Source of the DNA: Streptomyces sp. HPF1205
GTDB lineage: Bacteria; Actinomycetota; Actinomycetes; Streptomycetales; Streptomycetaceae
Direction of reading: 5' to 3'
Assembly: GCF_020400825.1 (NCBI RefSeq)
Contig: NZ_JAINVH010000018.1
Location: 62,001-126,000 of the forward strand
Length of the DNA stretch: 64,000 nucleotides
Positions 48,255-56,274 of this stretch are shown here, piece by piece. Position 1 is the stretch's first letter. The number at the start of each line of letters is the position of its first letter. The position numbers and the translations under genes were made by a program. The notes beneath the pieces were generated by a model. The model saw only the letters and a list, made by a program, of their open reading frames with translations, searched no databases and had not been told where the DNA came from.

Positions 48255-48951
48255 GCCCGGTGCCGGGCGCGGGCCGGGGCCCGCGCCGAGGCCGCGGCCA
48301 TGGGCCGGGGCCCGCGTCCGCCCGGGCCCGCGCCCTGGGTCGAGGCCCGCGTCGGACGGGCCCGCGTCGGACGGGCCCGCGCCCCGCGTCGAGGCCCCGG
48401 CTTTCGGGCCGAGCCGCGGGTTGAGGACCGCGCTGCGCTGAGTCCGCGCCCCGGCCCGAGGCCGAGCCGGCACCCGGCGCCCGCCCCGGCCCGCCCGCGG
48501 CGGCCCTTGCGGCCGCCCTTGCGCCCCCCCGCGACTCGCGGGCGGGCCGCCGTGCCGTGTCATGGCGCCCCCGAGGACGCGGGCCCGACGGCCGGTCCGC
48601 CCCGCTGATCATGTGCAGTCGATCATTCGGCCCATCGGTGATCCTTCATCTGCGTGAGTCCGGCTCGTACCGGGGCCGACGGCGGCGCCGCGCGGACCGC
48701 TCGTACCGTGATCAGCCCCGTGACGTCGGCAAACTCCTTACCAACCACAGCTGACCTGCAAATATTCCCCGATGCCGGATCCGGGTCCGTAATTGCCGGG
48801 GGAAAACCGCGGCGCCACGGCCCGTGAACCGGCTCTATCTCGGCATTCCTGTTGCGCATGTCCGGCGACGGACCTTGTCGAATGGGTGGCCAGGACGGCC
48901 CTTAGGGGTGATCATGAGAGTCCATAGCGCACTTCCCTGGAGGAGGCACGG
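48255..48951. other. 697-bp region without a convincing gene
   Basis: The first 350 bases are an extreme G+C tract with many GGCCCGCG units and a perfect 15-bp direct repeat (GCCCGCGTCGGACGG, around 48342 and 48360). A hairpin at 48266-48287 may terminate the ABC-F gene. From about 48610 composition drops; 48720-48800 is the least GC-rich stretch and likely holds the promoter of the HTH gene. Short open frames (48557-48754 plus, 48623-48859 minus) show no family features. Confidence 0.5.
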
Positions 48952-49173
48952 GTGGCCGAGACTCTGAAGAAGGGCAGCCGGGTGACCGGCGCCGCGCGCG
49001 AGAAGCTCGCGGCAGACCTGAAGAAGAAGTACGACTCCGGTGCGAGCATCCGGGCGCTGGCCGAGGAGACCGGCCGCTCCTACGGGTTCGTGCACCGGAT
49101 GCTCAGTGAGTCCGGCGTGACCCTGCGTGGTCGCGGCGGCGCGACACGGGGCAAAAAGGCCACGGCGGCCTGA
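48952..49173 (+). CDS. Small helix-turn-helix protein
   Basis: 73 residues, GTG 48952 with GGAGGAGG six bases upstream. Basic N-terminus (AETLKKGSRVTGAAREKLAA), an HTH at about 28-52 (SIRALAEETGRSYGFVHRML) and a basic tail (RGRGGATRGKKAT). This is a very conserved small actinobacterial DNA-binding-type protein, resembling Hin/resolvase-type HTH modules. Likely a nucleoid or regulatory protein; the precise role is unknown. Monocistronic. Confidence 0.88.
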   Translation: MAETLKKGSRVTGAAREKLAADLKKKYDSGASIRALAEETGRSYGFVHRMLSESGVTLRGRGGATRGKKATAA

Positions 49174-49263
49174 CCCCCGGGGCCCGGGGGCCAGGCGGCG
49201 TCCACGGTTGGTTACTCTTCGGTAATTCGGTAATCACATCCGTGGTCCGCTCGGAGGCGCCCG

Positions 49264-50055
49264 ATGCCCGAAGACACAACTCTGCTCGACCGTGACGGCG
49301 TGCGGCTCACCGTCGACGACACCGTCGCGAACATCACCCTGACCAACCCTGCCAAGCGCAACGCCCAGTCGCCCGCGCTGTGGCGGGCCCTCGCCGAGTC
49401 GGGCCGCCTGCTGCCCGGGCAGGTACGGGTCGTCGTGCTGCGTGGGGAAGGGGTGTCCTTTTCCGCGGGGCTCGACCGGCAGGCGTTCACGCCCGAGGGG
49501 TTCGACGGGGAGCCGTCGTTCCTGGATCTGGCGCGCGGCTCCGAGGCGGAACTCGACGCGGCCGTCTCGGCGTACCAGGAGGCTTTCACCTGGTGGCGGC
49601 GTACCGACCTCGTGACGGTCGCCGCCGTCCAGGGCCATGCGATCGGGGCCGGCTTCCAGCTCGCCCTCGCCTGCGACCTGCGGGTCTGTGCCGACGACGC
49701 GCAGTTCGCCATGCGCGAGACCAGCCTGGGCCTGGTACCGGACCTGACCGGCACCAAGCCGCTGGTGGAACTCGTCGGCTACGCCAGGGCGCTGGAGATC
49801 TGCGTCACCGGCCGCTTCGTCCACGCCACCGAGGCCGAGCGCATCGGGCTGGCCACCGTCGTGGTACCCGCGGCCGAACTCGACGCGGCGGTCAAGGACC
49901 TGGTCGCCGCCCTCCTGGCCGCGCCGCGCGACGCGGTCAACGAGACCAAGGCCCTGCTGCGTGGCGCCCTGTCGCGTACCGAGGCCGAGCAGTTCGCCGC
50001 GGAACGCGCCGCCCAGGGCCGCCGGCTGCGCGACCTGGCGGGCCTCGGCGAGTAG
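49264..50055 (+). CDS. Enoyl-CoA hydratase/isomerase family protein
   Basis: 263-residue crotonase-fold protein: oxyanion-hole regions VVLRGEGVSFSAGLDRQAF and AAVQGHAIGAGFQLALACD, then RETSLGLVPDLTGTKPLVEL. In typical hydratases two Glu residues are catalytic; here the second lies near GLVPDLTGT as Asp, so isomerase or another crotonase chemistry is possible. ATG 49264. Stand-alone gene; pathway not evident. Confidence 0.87.
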   Translation: MPEDTTLLDRDGVRLTVDDTVANITLTNPAKRNAQSPALWRALAESGRLLPGQVRVVVLRGEGVSFSAGLDRQAFTPEGFDGEPSFLDLARGSEAELDAAVSAYQEAFTWWRRTDLVTVAAVQGHAIGAGFQLALACDLRVCADDAQFAMRETSLGLVPDLTGTKPLVELVGYARALEICVTGRFVHATEAERIGLATVVVPAAELDAAVKDLVAALLAAPRDAVNETKALLRGALSRTEAEQFAAERAAQGRRLRDLAGLGE

Positions 50056-50125
50056 CGGTAGCGGGCGGCGGACCGGCCCGCGCGCGGGCCGCGTGCGGGT
50101 TCGCGCGAGGCCGCCCGACGCCCCC

Positions 50126-50989
50126 TCACTCGGCTTCGGTCACCACCACGACCGCCGTCACCGGGCCGGGCGCGCCCGGGGCGGCGGCAGCCGTCACCGC
50201 GGTCACCACCTCGCGGGCCACCCGCAGCGGCACCAGCCCCGGGGCCACCGCGATCTGCACCTGGACCAGGCGGGCCGGCGGCCGGCCGGGCTCCGCCGTG
50301 TCCCGTACCCGCAGCCCGGGCGCGAACCCGGCCAGCCGCCCGGTCAGGCCCGCCACCCCGGGGACCGCCAGCGCCGCCACCTCCAGCGGCCGGTACGGGT
50401 CGGGAACCGTCACCCGCGCCGCCGGGCCCTCCCACGGTTCCTGCGGCCAGCCCGCGACCGGGAACTCCTCCTCCAGCAGCCCGGTCACCGTCAGATCCAC
50501 CGCGGCCACCGCGATCCCCAGCAGGTCCCGCGCCGCCGCCCACAGCACCCCGCGCAGCCGGTCCGCCGTGGCCGGCAGCGGCTCGTCCGCCGCGGCCTCG
50601 AAGGCGGCCCCGATCCGCACCGGCACGTGCGGCAGCGCGCCCATCGGCGCCCCTGCCACCGGCGCGACCCCGGTCGTACCCGGGCGCGTGCGTGTGCCCG
50701 TGCCTCCTTGCGCTGCCGTGCCCGCGCCTGCGCCCGTCCTCGTCCCCGCGCCCGTCCCCGTATCCGGGCCCGCTTCCGCGTCGGCGGCCGTGCCCGGGTC
50801 CGCGGGGCCGAGTCCCACCGCGCCGAGCCGCGCCTGCGGCATCGCCGCGCAGGCCCGCCGCAACACCCGGACGGCCGCACTCTCGGTGATCCAGGACGTG
50901 TCTCCCGCGCTGCCCAGGGGAACGATCCGGCCCAGGGACACCTGCTCCCGTACCGTCCGGGCCAGTCGGTCGGTCGGGTCCGTCGTCAA
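50126..50989 (-). CDS. Hypothetical protein divergent from the Asp23 cluster
   Basis: About 287 residues; probable TTG start at 50989 (LTTDPTDRLARTVREQVSLG) with GAGGG eight bases upstream. Longer frames exist but run into the divergent promoter region. A Gly/Thr/Ala-rich low-complexity stretch lies at about 60-100. The remainder is reminiscent of Asp23-like repeats: LRGVLWAAARDLLGIAVAAVDLTVTGLL and PARLVQVQIAVAPGLVPLRVAREV suggest two alpha-beta modules similar in rhythm to Asp23. From memory such neighbours are labelled 'nucleopolyhedrovirus P10 family', which is not informative. Probably part of the envelope-stress locus. Confidence 0.7.
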   Translation of the reverse strand: MTTDPTDRLARTVREQVSLGRIVPLGSAGDTSWITESAAVRVLRRACAAMPQARLGAVGLGPADPGTAADAEAGPDTGTGAGTRTGAGAGTAAQGGTGTRTRPGTTGVAPVAGAPMGALPHVPVRIGAAFEAAADEPLPATADRLRGVLWAAARDLLGIAVAAVDLTVTGLLEEEFPVAGWPQEPWEGPAARVTVPDPYRPLEVAALAVPGVAGLTGRLAGFAPGLRVRDTAEPGRPPARLVQVQIAVAPGLVPLRVAREVVTAVTAAAAPGAPGPVTAVVVVTEAE

Positions 50990-51122
50990 AGGAATCGCCC
51001 TCCAGCGGCCGCCACTCGTTCGGGGGGTAGGCGGATACCCACTGGCCGCATCCCCCCAGCGGGGCGCGGCCCGCGCACCTAGTGTGGGACACGGAGCAGC
51101 CCAGACGAAGGGACGACTCGCG

Positions 51123-51611
51123 ATGACGGAGACCGCGCAGCACAACCGGCCGGAGCCGGAGGGTGCGCACGAGGGCAGGACCCTGGAGAGGGGCACGGCA
51201 GGCCGGCGGAACCTCGCCGAGGCGGCCGTGCGGGGGCGTACCACCATCGCCGACGGCGTGGTGGAGAAGATCGCCGGCCTCGCCGCCCGCGACGTCGTCG
51301 GCGTGCACGCGATGGGCACCGGCCTGGCCCGCACCTTCGGCGCCGTGCGCGACCGGGTGCCCGGCGGCGGCCGATCGGTCACCCGGGGCGTCAAGGCCGA
51401 GGTCGGCGAGGTCCAGACGGCACTGGACCTGGACATCGTCGTCGACTACGGCGTCTCCATCGTCGAAGTGGCCCGCGCGGTGCGGGAGAATGTGATCGCC
51501 GCGGTCGAGCGGATGACCGGCCTGGAGGTCGTCGAGGTCAATGTCGCGGTCGACGACGTGAAACTGCCCGACGAACCCGACGAGGACGAGCGGGAGCAAC
51601 GGGTCCAGTAG
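51123..51611 (+). CDS. Asp23/Gls24-family envelope stress protein (1)
   Basis: 162 residues. The Asp23 core is about 33-150: TTIADGVVEKIAGLAARDVVGVHAMG, then VKAEVGEVQTALDLDIVVDYG and a C-terminal VVEVNVAVDDVKLPDE. The N-terminal 30 residues are polar. Cytosolic alkaline-shock-protein family, anchored to the membrane by AmaP in Gram-positives. First gene of a five-gene cluster (51123-53562). Promoter-like TAGTGT lies about 40 bases upstream. Confidence 0.88.
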   Translation: MTETAQHNRPEPEGAHEGRTLERGTAGRRNLAEAAVRGRTTIADGVVEKIAGLAARDVVGVHAMGTGLARTFGAVRDRVPGGGRSVTRGVKAEVGEVQTALDLDIVVDYGVSIVEVARAVRENVIAAVERMTGLEVVEVNVAVDDVKLPDEPDEDEREQRVQ

Positions 51612-51662
51612 CGGTCTCGCGGGCACGCGGACGCGGACGGTCGAGGGGACGGAGAGCGCGGG

Positions 51663-51851
51663 ATGAGCATGGCGGCGGTCGGCCTGATGTTCGGGGTGGC
51701 GCTCGGATTCGCCGGGTACTTCGGCGGGTTCGGGGCGTTCATCGTGGTGGCGGTGCTCGGCATCGTCGGGTTCGTGGCGGGCAAGTTCCTCGACGGCGAC
51801 CTGGAACCGGGGGACTTCTTCCGCACCCGGGACCGTGATCGGCGGCGCTGA
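51663..51851 (+). CDS. Small membrane protein of the Asp23 cluster (DUF2273-like)
   Basis: 62 residues. One long or hairpin hydrophobic region (about 4-42, VGLMFGVALGFAGYFGGF, AFIVVAVLGIVGFVAGKFL), then an acidic/basic tail (DGDLEPGDFFRTRDRDRRR). Small proteins of this type sit between asp23 genes and amaP in many Gram-positives. Its stop overlaps the next ATG by one base. Confidence 0.82.
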   Translation: MSMAAVGLMFGVALGFAGYFGGFGAFIVVAVLGIVGFVAGKFLDGDLEPGDFFRTRDRDRRR

Positions 51852-52234
51852 TGGCGGAAGCGGTCCCCGCGAGCCTGCCCGCCGCCGTCCGGGGCAGCCT
51901 GCGCATCGCGGACCGGGTGGTGGCGAAGATCGCCGCCCAGGCGGCGGGTGAGGTGCTCGTCGACGCGCCGGGCGCCGACCTGGTGCCCAAGGGCGTGACT
52001 CCGCACGCCTCCGTGTCGGTGCGCAAGAGCGGCACCCGGGACACCGCCCGGGTGCGGCTGGTCCTCGAACTGGGCCACCCGGTCGACATCGGCGCGGTGT
52101 GCGGCACCGTACGCCGTCATGTCACCGACAAGGTCCAGGCTCTGACGGGTATGCATGTACCCGAGGTGGCCGTGGAGGTCGAACGGCTGCACTCGGCGGC
52201 GGCCCGCCGCAAGGACGAGGGGAGGGTGGAGTGA
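51851..52234 (+). CDS. Asp23/Gls24-family protein (2)
   Basis: 127 residues. Shorter Asp23 domain: GSLRIADRVVAKIAAQAAGEVLVDAPG, VRLVLELGHPVDIGAVCGTV, and ALTGMHVPEVAVEVERLH at the end. A second paralogue in the same cluster, as in many actinobacteria. Overlaps its neighbours by one base before (TGATG) and four bases after (GTGA). Confidence 0.85.
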   Translation: MAEAVPASLPAAVRGSLRIADRVVAKIAAQAAGEVLVDAPGADLVPKGVTPHASVSVRKSGTRDTARVRLVLELGHPVDIGAVCGTVRRHVTDKVQALTGMHVPEVAVEVERLHSAAARRKDEGRVE

Positions 52235-52950
52235 GCGACGACGAACCCCCGGCGCGCCCCGGACCCGGGCAGGGGCCGGAACCGGACGCGGAACGACCCG
52301 CGGCCGGGCAACCGCCGTCCCCCGCCCGGGTGAGCGTCGAGAAGCGGCCGGAACCCGGGCGCATCCCGCCGTACGCGGTGACCTCCGAGGAACCCGGTAC
52401 GGTCAAGATCCGCAGGTTCTGGTCCGGCCGCCGGGTCCCCGCCGCGATCGTCGCCGCCGTCCTCCTGGGCCTGTCCGGCCTGTTCCTGTACGACATCGCG
52501 TCCGTGCGCGCCGGCCGCGATGCCATGCGCTGGCGGGTCGACCTCGCCGACGAACTGGCCACCCGCCCCCTGGACGACGTGTGGGTCATGACCGGTGCCG
52601 CGGTCGCCGCCGCGCTCGGCCTGTGGCTGATCGTCCTCGCCCTCACCCCCGGCGAGCGCCGGCTGCTGCCCATGTCCCGCCGCGGCGCCTCCGGGGTGCG
52701 GGCCGGGCTGGAGCGGCGCGCGGCCGAATTCGTGCTGCGCGACCGGGCCATGGAGGTCTCCGGCATCCGCTGGGCCCGGGTCAGGGTGCGCCGCCGTCGG
52801 ATCGTCGCCCGCGCGGGCTCGCACTTCCGCGATCTGGAGGACGTGCGGCGAGAGCTGACGGACGCGCTGGGCGAGGCGGTGCGCCAGCTCGGGCTCGCCC
52901 GCGCCCCGCACCTGACCGTGCACGTCCAGCGGGCCGAGAAGAAGGCATGA
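52231..52950 (+). CDS. Two-helix membrane protein of the Asp23 cluster (DUF6286-like)
   Basis: 239 residues, GTG 52231. About 70 polar Pro/Arg/Glu-rich residues precede two membrane helices (about 74-96, VPAAIVAAVLLGLSGLFLYD, and about 122-144, VMTGAAVAAALGLWLIVLAL). A cytosolic Asp23-like domain follows (RDRAMEVSGIRWARVRVRRR, then LGLARAPHLTVHVQ). It looks like a membrane-anchored partner of the two Asp23 proteins, analogous to AmaP. Confidence 0.82.
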   Translation: MSDDEPPARPGPGQGPEPDAERPAAGQPPSPARVSVEKRPEPGRIPPYAVTSEEPGTVKIRRFWSGRRVPAAIVAAVLLGLSGLFLYDIASVRAGRDAMRWRVDLADELATRPLDDVWVMTGAAVAAALGLWLIVLALTPGERRLLPMSRRGASGVRAGLERRAAEFVLRDRAMEVSGIRWARVRVRRRRIVARAGSHFRDLEDVRRELTDALGEAVRQLGLARAPHLTVHVQRAEKKA

Positions 52951-52965
52951 CGGAGGGATGAGGGC

Positions 52966-53562
52966 GTGCGGACCCCACTGAACCGGGTGCTGCTCGGGCT
53001 GACCGGGCTGGTACTGATGATCCTCGGCCTGTCCGTACTGGTCGGCAGTTTCAACCTGCAGCAGCACTGGGACTTCACGCTGCCCCACTGGTGGCCGTAC
53101 ATGGGCCCGCACGACGTCCTGCTCAAGGCGCAGGACCGCACCCGCTACCGCTCGAACGGCTGGTGGTGGCCCGTGGTCATCGCCGTCCTCGCCGTCCTCG
53201 TACTGGGCTCCCTGTGGTGGCTGCTCGCCCAGGCCCGCACCCGGCGGCTGCGGCAGATCAGGGTGGACAGCGGCGACGGCCAGGGCGCGCTGCTGCGCGG
53301 CCGGGCCCTGGAGAGCGTCCTGGTCTCCGAGTCCGAGGCCTACGAGGGCGTGGAATGGGCGCACGCCGCCCTCGTCCGCAGGCACGGCGGGCCCGAGGCC
53401 CGGCTCGTCCTCGGGCTGGCCCCGCACGCCACCCCCGACGAGGTCGTCGCGGAACTCGACACCGGTGTCCTCGCCCGGGCCCGTACCTCGGCGGGCCTGG
53501 CCGCCCTGCCCGCGGAGGCCCGCCTGCGCCCGGTCCGCCACAAACCGGCCAGGGTGAGCTGA
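52966..53562 (+). CDS. amaP: Alkaline shock response membrane anchor protein AmaP
   Basis: 198 residues, GTG 52966. Two membrane helices (about 5-28, NRVLLGLTGLVLMILGLSVL, and about 67-91, GWWWPVVIAVLAVLVLGSLW) flank an outside loop. A cytosolic domain of about 100 residues then has the Asp23-binding pattern (GQGALLRGRALESVLVSESEA, EARLVLGLAPHATPDEVVAEL). In Gram-positives AmaP anchors Asp23. Last gene of the cluster; a hairpin at 53572-53605 follows. Confidence 0.8.
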   Translation: MRTPLNRVLLGLTGLVLMILGLSVLVGSFNLQQHWDFTLPHWWPYMGPHDVLLKAQDRTRYRSNGWWWPVVIAVLAVLVLGSLWWLLAQARTRRLRQIRVDSGDGQGALLRGRALESVLVSESEAYEGVEWAHAALVRRHGGPEARLVLGLAPHATPDEVVAELDTGVLARARTSAGLAALPAEARLRPVRHKPARVS

Positions 53563-53571
53563 CGCCGCCGG

Positions 53572-53605
53572 CCCGGGGCGAACCGGCACCGTCCGCCGCC
53601 CCGGG
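53572..53605. terminator. Bidirectional hairpin between amaP and the SDR gene
   Basis: Perfect 9-bp arms CCCGGGGCG (53572-53580) and CGCCCCGGG (53597-53605), between convergent stops at 53562 and 53617. Confidence 0.65.
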
Positions 53606-53616
53606 GTGAGCTCGCG

Positions 53617-54378
53617 TCACAGGGCCTGCTGCGCCCCGCCGTCCACCGGGACGAGGGTGCCGGTCAGGTACGAGGCGGCCGGGGAGAGCAGGAAGGCGGC
53701 GACCCGGCCGAACTCCTCGGGCGTGCCGTACCTGCGCAGCGGGATGGCGGCGGTGGCGCGCGCCCTGGCCGCCTCCGGGTCGCCCCCGGCGGCGTCGAGC
53801 TCACGGACGCGATCGGTCTCGACGCGTGCGGGCAGCAGCCCCACCACGCGGATCCCGCGCGGTCCCAGCTCGGCCGCGAGGGTCTTGGCGAAGCCGGCGA
53901 GGCCCGGCCGCAGGCCGTTGGAGAGGGCGAGCCCGGGAATGGGCTCGCGTACCGAACCCGACAGCACGAAGCCGATCACCCCACCCTCGCCCAGCACGTC
54001 CGCCGCCGTCCTGGCCAGCCGCACCGCGCCCAGGAACACCGACTCGAAGGCGCCGCGCCACTGCTCGTCGGTCACCTGCGCGGCCGCTCCCGCGGGCGGG
54101 CCGCCCACGCTGATCAGGATCCCGTCCACGCGCCCGAAGGTGTCGTTGGCGGCGTCCAGCAGCCGGTCCGCCGCCGCCGGGTCGGCCTGGTCCGCGACGA
54201 CGCCGAGCGCCTTGGCGGGACCGCCCAGTTCCCCGGCGGCTGCCTGCACCGCCTCGGGGGTGCGCCCCGAGACGACCAGCCGCGCGCCCTCCTGCGCCAA
54301 TACGCGCGCCGCCGCCAGGCCCAGCCCGCGCGTCGCGCCCGTGACCACGTAGACCCTGTCCGTCAGACCGAGGTCCAT
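53617..54378 (-). CDS. Short-chain dehydrogenase with atypical active site
   Basis: 253 residues. Rossmann fold intact: VYVVTGATRGLGLAAARVL at 10-28 and ISVGGPPAG in place of NNAG. The usual Ser...YxxxK triad is changed: FVLSGSVREPIPGLALSNGL has no Tyr at the expected place, only Ser-Asn. The lysine four residues on is replaced by Arg-Pro. The C-terminal TGTLVPVDGGAQQAL is standard. Thus NAD(P) binding is likely but classical SDR catalysis is doubtful; a known group of FabG-like proteins shows this. ATG 54378 follows the GH15 stop without a gap. Confidence 0.85.
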   Translation of the reverse strand: MDLGLTDRVYVVTGATRGLGLAAARVLAQEGARLVVSGRTPEAVQAAAGELGGPAKALGVVADQADPAAADRLLDAANDTFGRVDGILISVGGPPAGAAAQVTDEQWRGAFESVFLGAVRLARTAADVLGEGGVIGFVLSGSVREPIPGLALSNGLRPGLAGFAKTLAAELGPRGIRVVGLLPARVETDRVRELDAAGGDPEAARARATAAIPLRRYGTPEEFGRVAAFLLSPAASYLTGTLVPVDGGAQQAL

Positions 54379-56166
54379 TCACTGCCTCCCGTTCTGCATG
54401 CCCGCCAGCGTGAGGGCGGTGTTGACCAGGCCGATGTGGCTGAACGCCTGCGGGAAGTTGCCCAGTTGCCGCCCCGCCACCGGGTCCCATTCCTCCGACA
54501 GCAACCCCACGTCGTTGCGCAGCGTCAGCAGCTTCTCGAACAGCTCGGCCGCCTCGCCCTCGCGCCCGGTGGTGTGCAACGCCTCCGCCAGCCAGAACGA
54601 GCAGGCCAGGAAGGCCCCCTCACCGCCCGGCAGGCCGTCCACCGAACCGGAGTCCGGGGTGTAGCGGCGGACGAACCCGCCCAGGTCCAGTTCCCGGCGC
54701 ACCGCCTCCACGGTTCCCAGCACCCGGCGGTCGGACGGCGGCAGGAAGCCCACCTGGGGTATCAGCAGTGTGGCCGCGTCGAGCTCGCGCGAACCGTAGT
54801 ACTGGGTGAAGGTGTTGCGTTCGGCGTCGTACCCCTTCTCGCACACCTCCGCGTGCACACGCGCCCGCATCGAGCGCCAGCGGGCCAGGTCGCCGCGCAG
54901 CTTCGGGTTGGCCTCCAGGGTGCGCACCGCGCGGTCGGCCGCGACCCACGCCATCACCTTGGAGTGCACGAAGTGGCGGCGCGGGCCGCGCACCTCCCAC
55001 AGCCCCTCGTCCGGCTCGCGCCACTTGGTCTCCAGGAAGTCCATCAGCGACCGCTGCAGGTTCCAGGCGTGCGCCTCGTCGTTCAGGCCGCGCTCCCGGG
55101 CCAGGAACAGCGAGTCCAGCACCTCGCCGTACACGTCGAGCTGGAGCTGGCCGGCCGCCGCGTTGCCGACCCGGACCGGCGCGGAGCCCTCGTAGCCCTT
55201 CAGCCAGGGCACCTCGTACTCGGGCAGCCGCCGCTCGCCCGCGATCCCGTACATGATCTGCAGGTCGGCGGGGTCGCCGGCCACCGCGCGCAGCAGCCAG
55301 TCCCGCCACGACCTGGCCTCGTCGAGGTAGCCGCAGGCGATCAGCGCGTTCAGGGTCAGCGCCGCGTCGCGCAGCCAGCAGAAGCGGTAGTCCCAGTTGC
55401 GCACCCCGCCGATCTCCTCGGGCAGGGAGGTCGTCGCCGCGGCCGCGATACCGCCGCTGGGCGCGTAGGTGAGCGCCTTGAGGGTGATCAGCGAGCGCAG
55501 TACGGCCGGCCGCCACGGGCCGTCGTAATCCAACCGCGCCGACCACTCCTGCCAGTCCCGCAGGCTCTGCTCCAGCGCCTGGTACGGCTCCACCCGGCGC
55601 GGCCGCTTCTCGTGCGAGGGGTGCCAGGTCAGCACGAAGGCGACCTTCTCCCCGGCGGCCACGGTGAAGTCGCAGTACGTGCGCATGTCCCGGCCGGTCG
55701 TCGGCACCGGCGGCTCGCTGCGCAGCCATACGGAGTCCGGTCCGGCGATCGCCACCCGGTGGTGGTCGGTGCGGCGCATCCACGGCACCACCGCGCCGTA
55801 GTCGAACCGCAGTGCCAGCTCGCCGCGCATCGCGACCTCGCCGCCGAGCCCCTCGACGATCCTGACCACGTCGGGCGCGCGGTCGCGCTGCGGCATGAAG
55901 TCGGTGACCCTCACCCGTCCGGTGGGCGTCTCCCAGTACGTGTCGAGCACCAGGGTGTCGCCGCGGTAGGAACGCTCGGTGCATCGCGTGCCGTTCAGGG
56001 GGGCGAGCCGCCAGTGGCCGTTGTCCGCGTCGCCGAGCAGCGCGGCGAAGCAGGCCGCGGAGTCGAACCGCGGCAGGCACAGCCAGTCGATGGAGCCGTC
56101 CCTGCCCACCAGAGCGGCGGTCTGCAGATCGCCGATGAGCGCGTAGTCCTCGATACGTCCTGCCAC
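54379..56166 (-). CDS. Glycoside hydrolase family 15 (glucoamylase/trehalase-like)
   Basis: 595 residues, no signal peptide, so cytosolic. N-terminal beta-sandwich (about 1-215: IEDYALIGDLQTAALVGRDG, IDWLCLPRFDSAACFAALLG). Then an (alpha/alpha)6 barrel: SLPEEIGGVRNWDYRFCWLRD, GYEGSAPVRVGNAAAGQLQL, and LSEEWDPVAGRQLGNFPQAF with the acid/base Glu. The trehalase-type GH15 of actinobacteria has this layout. Substrate is likely trehalose or maltodextrin; not settled. Directly upstream of the SDR gene (TGA-ATG, no gap), hence an operon. Confidence 0.9.
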   Translation of the reverse strand: MAGRIEDYALIGDLQTAALVGRDGSIDWLCLPRFDSAACFAALLGDADNGHWRLAPLNGTRCTERSYRGDTLVLDTYWETPTGRVRVTDFMPQRDRAPDVVRIVEGLGGEVAMRGELALRFDYGAVVPWMRRTDHHRVAIAGPDSVWLRSEPPVPTTGRDMRTYCDFTVAAGEKVAFVLTWHPSHEKRPRRVEPYQALEQSLRDWQEWSARLDYDGPWRPAVLRSLITLKALTYAPSGGIAAAATTSLPEEIGGVRNWDYRFCWLRDAALTLNALIACGYLDEARSWRDWLLRAVAGDPADLQIMYGIAGERRLPEYEVPWLKGYEGSAPVRVGNAAAGQLQLDVYGEVLDSLFLARERGLNDEAHAWNLQRSLMDFLETKWREPDEGLWEVRGPRRHFVHSKVMAWVAADRAVRTLEANPKLRGDLARWRSMRARVHAEVCEKGYDAERNTFTQYYGSRELDAATLLIPQVGFLPPSDRRVLGTVEAVRRELDLGGFVRRYTPDSGSVDGLPGGEGAFLACSFWLAEALHTTGREGEAAELFEKLLTLRNDVGLLSEEWDPVAGRQLGNFPQAFSHIGLVNTALTLAGMQNGRQ

Positions 56167-56274
56167 CTGCCGGCCCCTCGCACCCTTCGTCCCGCCCGAT
56201 GCCTGCCGTCCGCCGCGCGGCCCGTCACCGCTCCCCGCGCCGCCACCCGCTGTCGTGCGCCACCCAGGGTACGG

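Noticed and set aside
48557-48754. 65-codon plus-strand frame in the same gap
   Set aside because: Arg-rich translation and GC-tract origin; no features.
48623-48859. 78-codon frame in the 697-bp gap
   Set aside because: No ribosome site, no third-position bias typical of the window, no motif.
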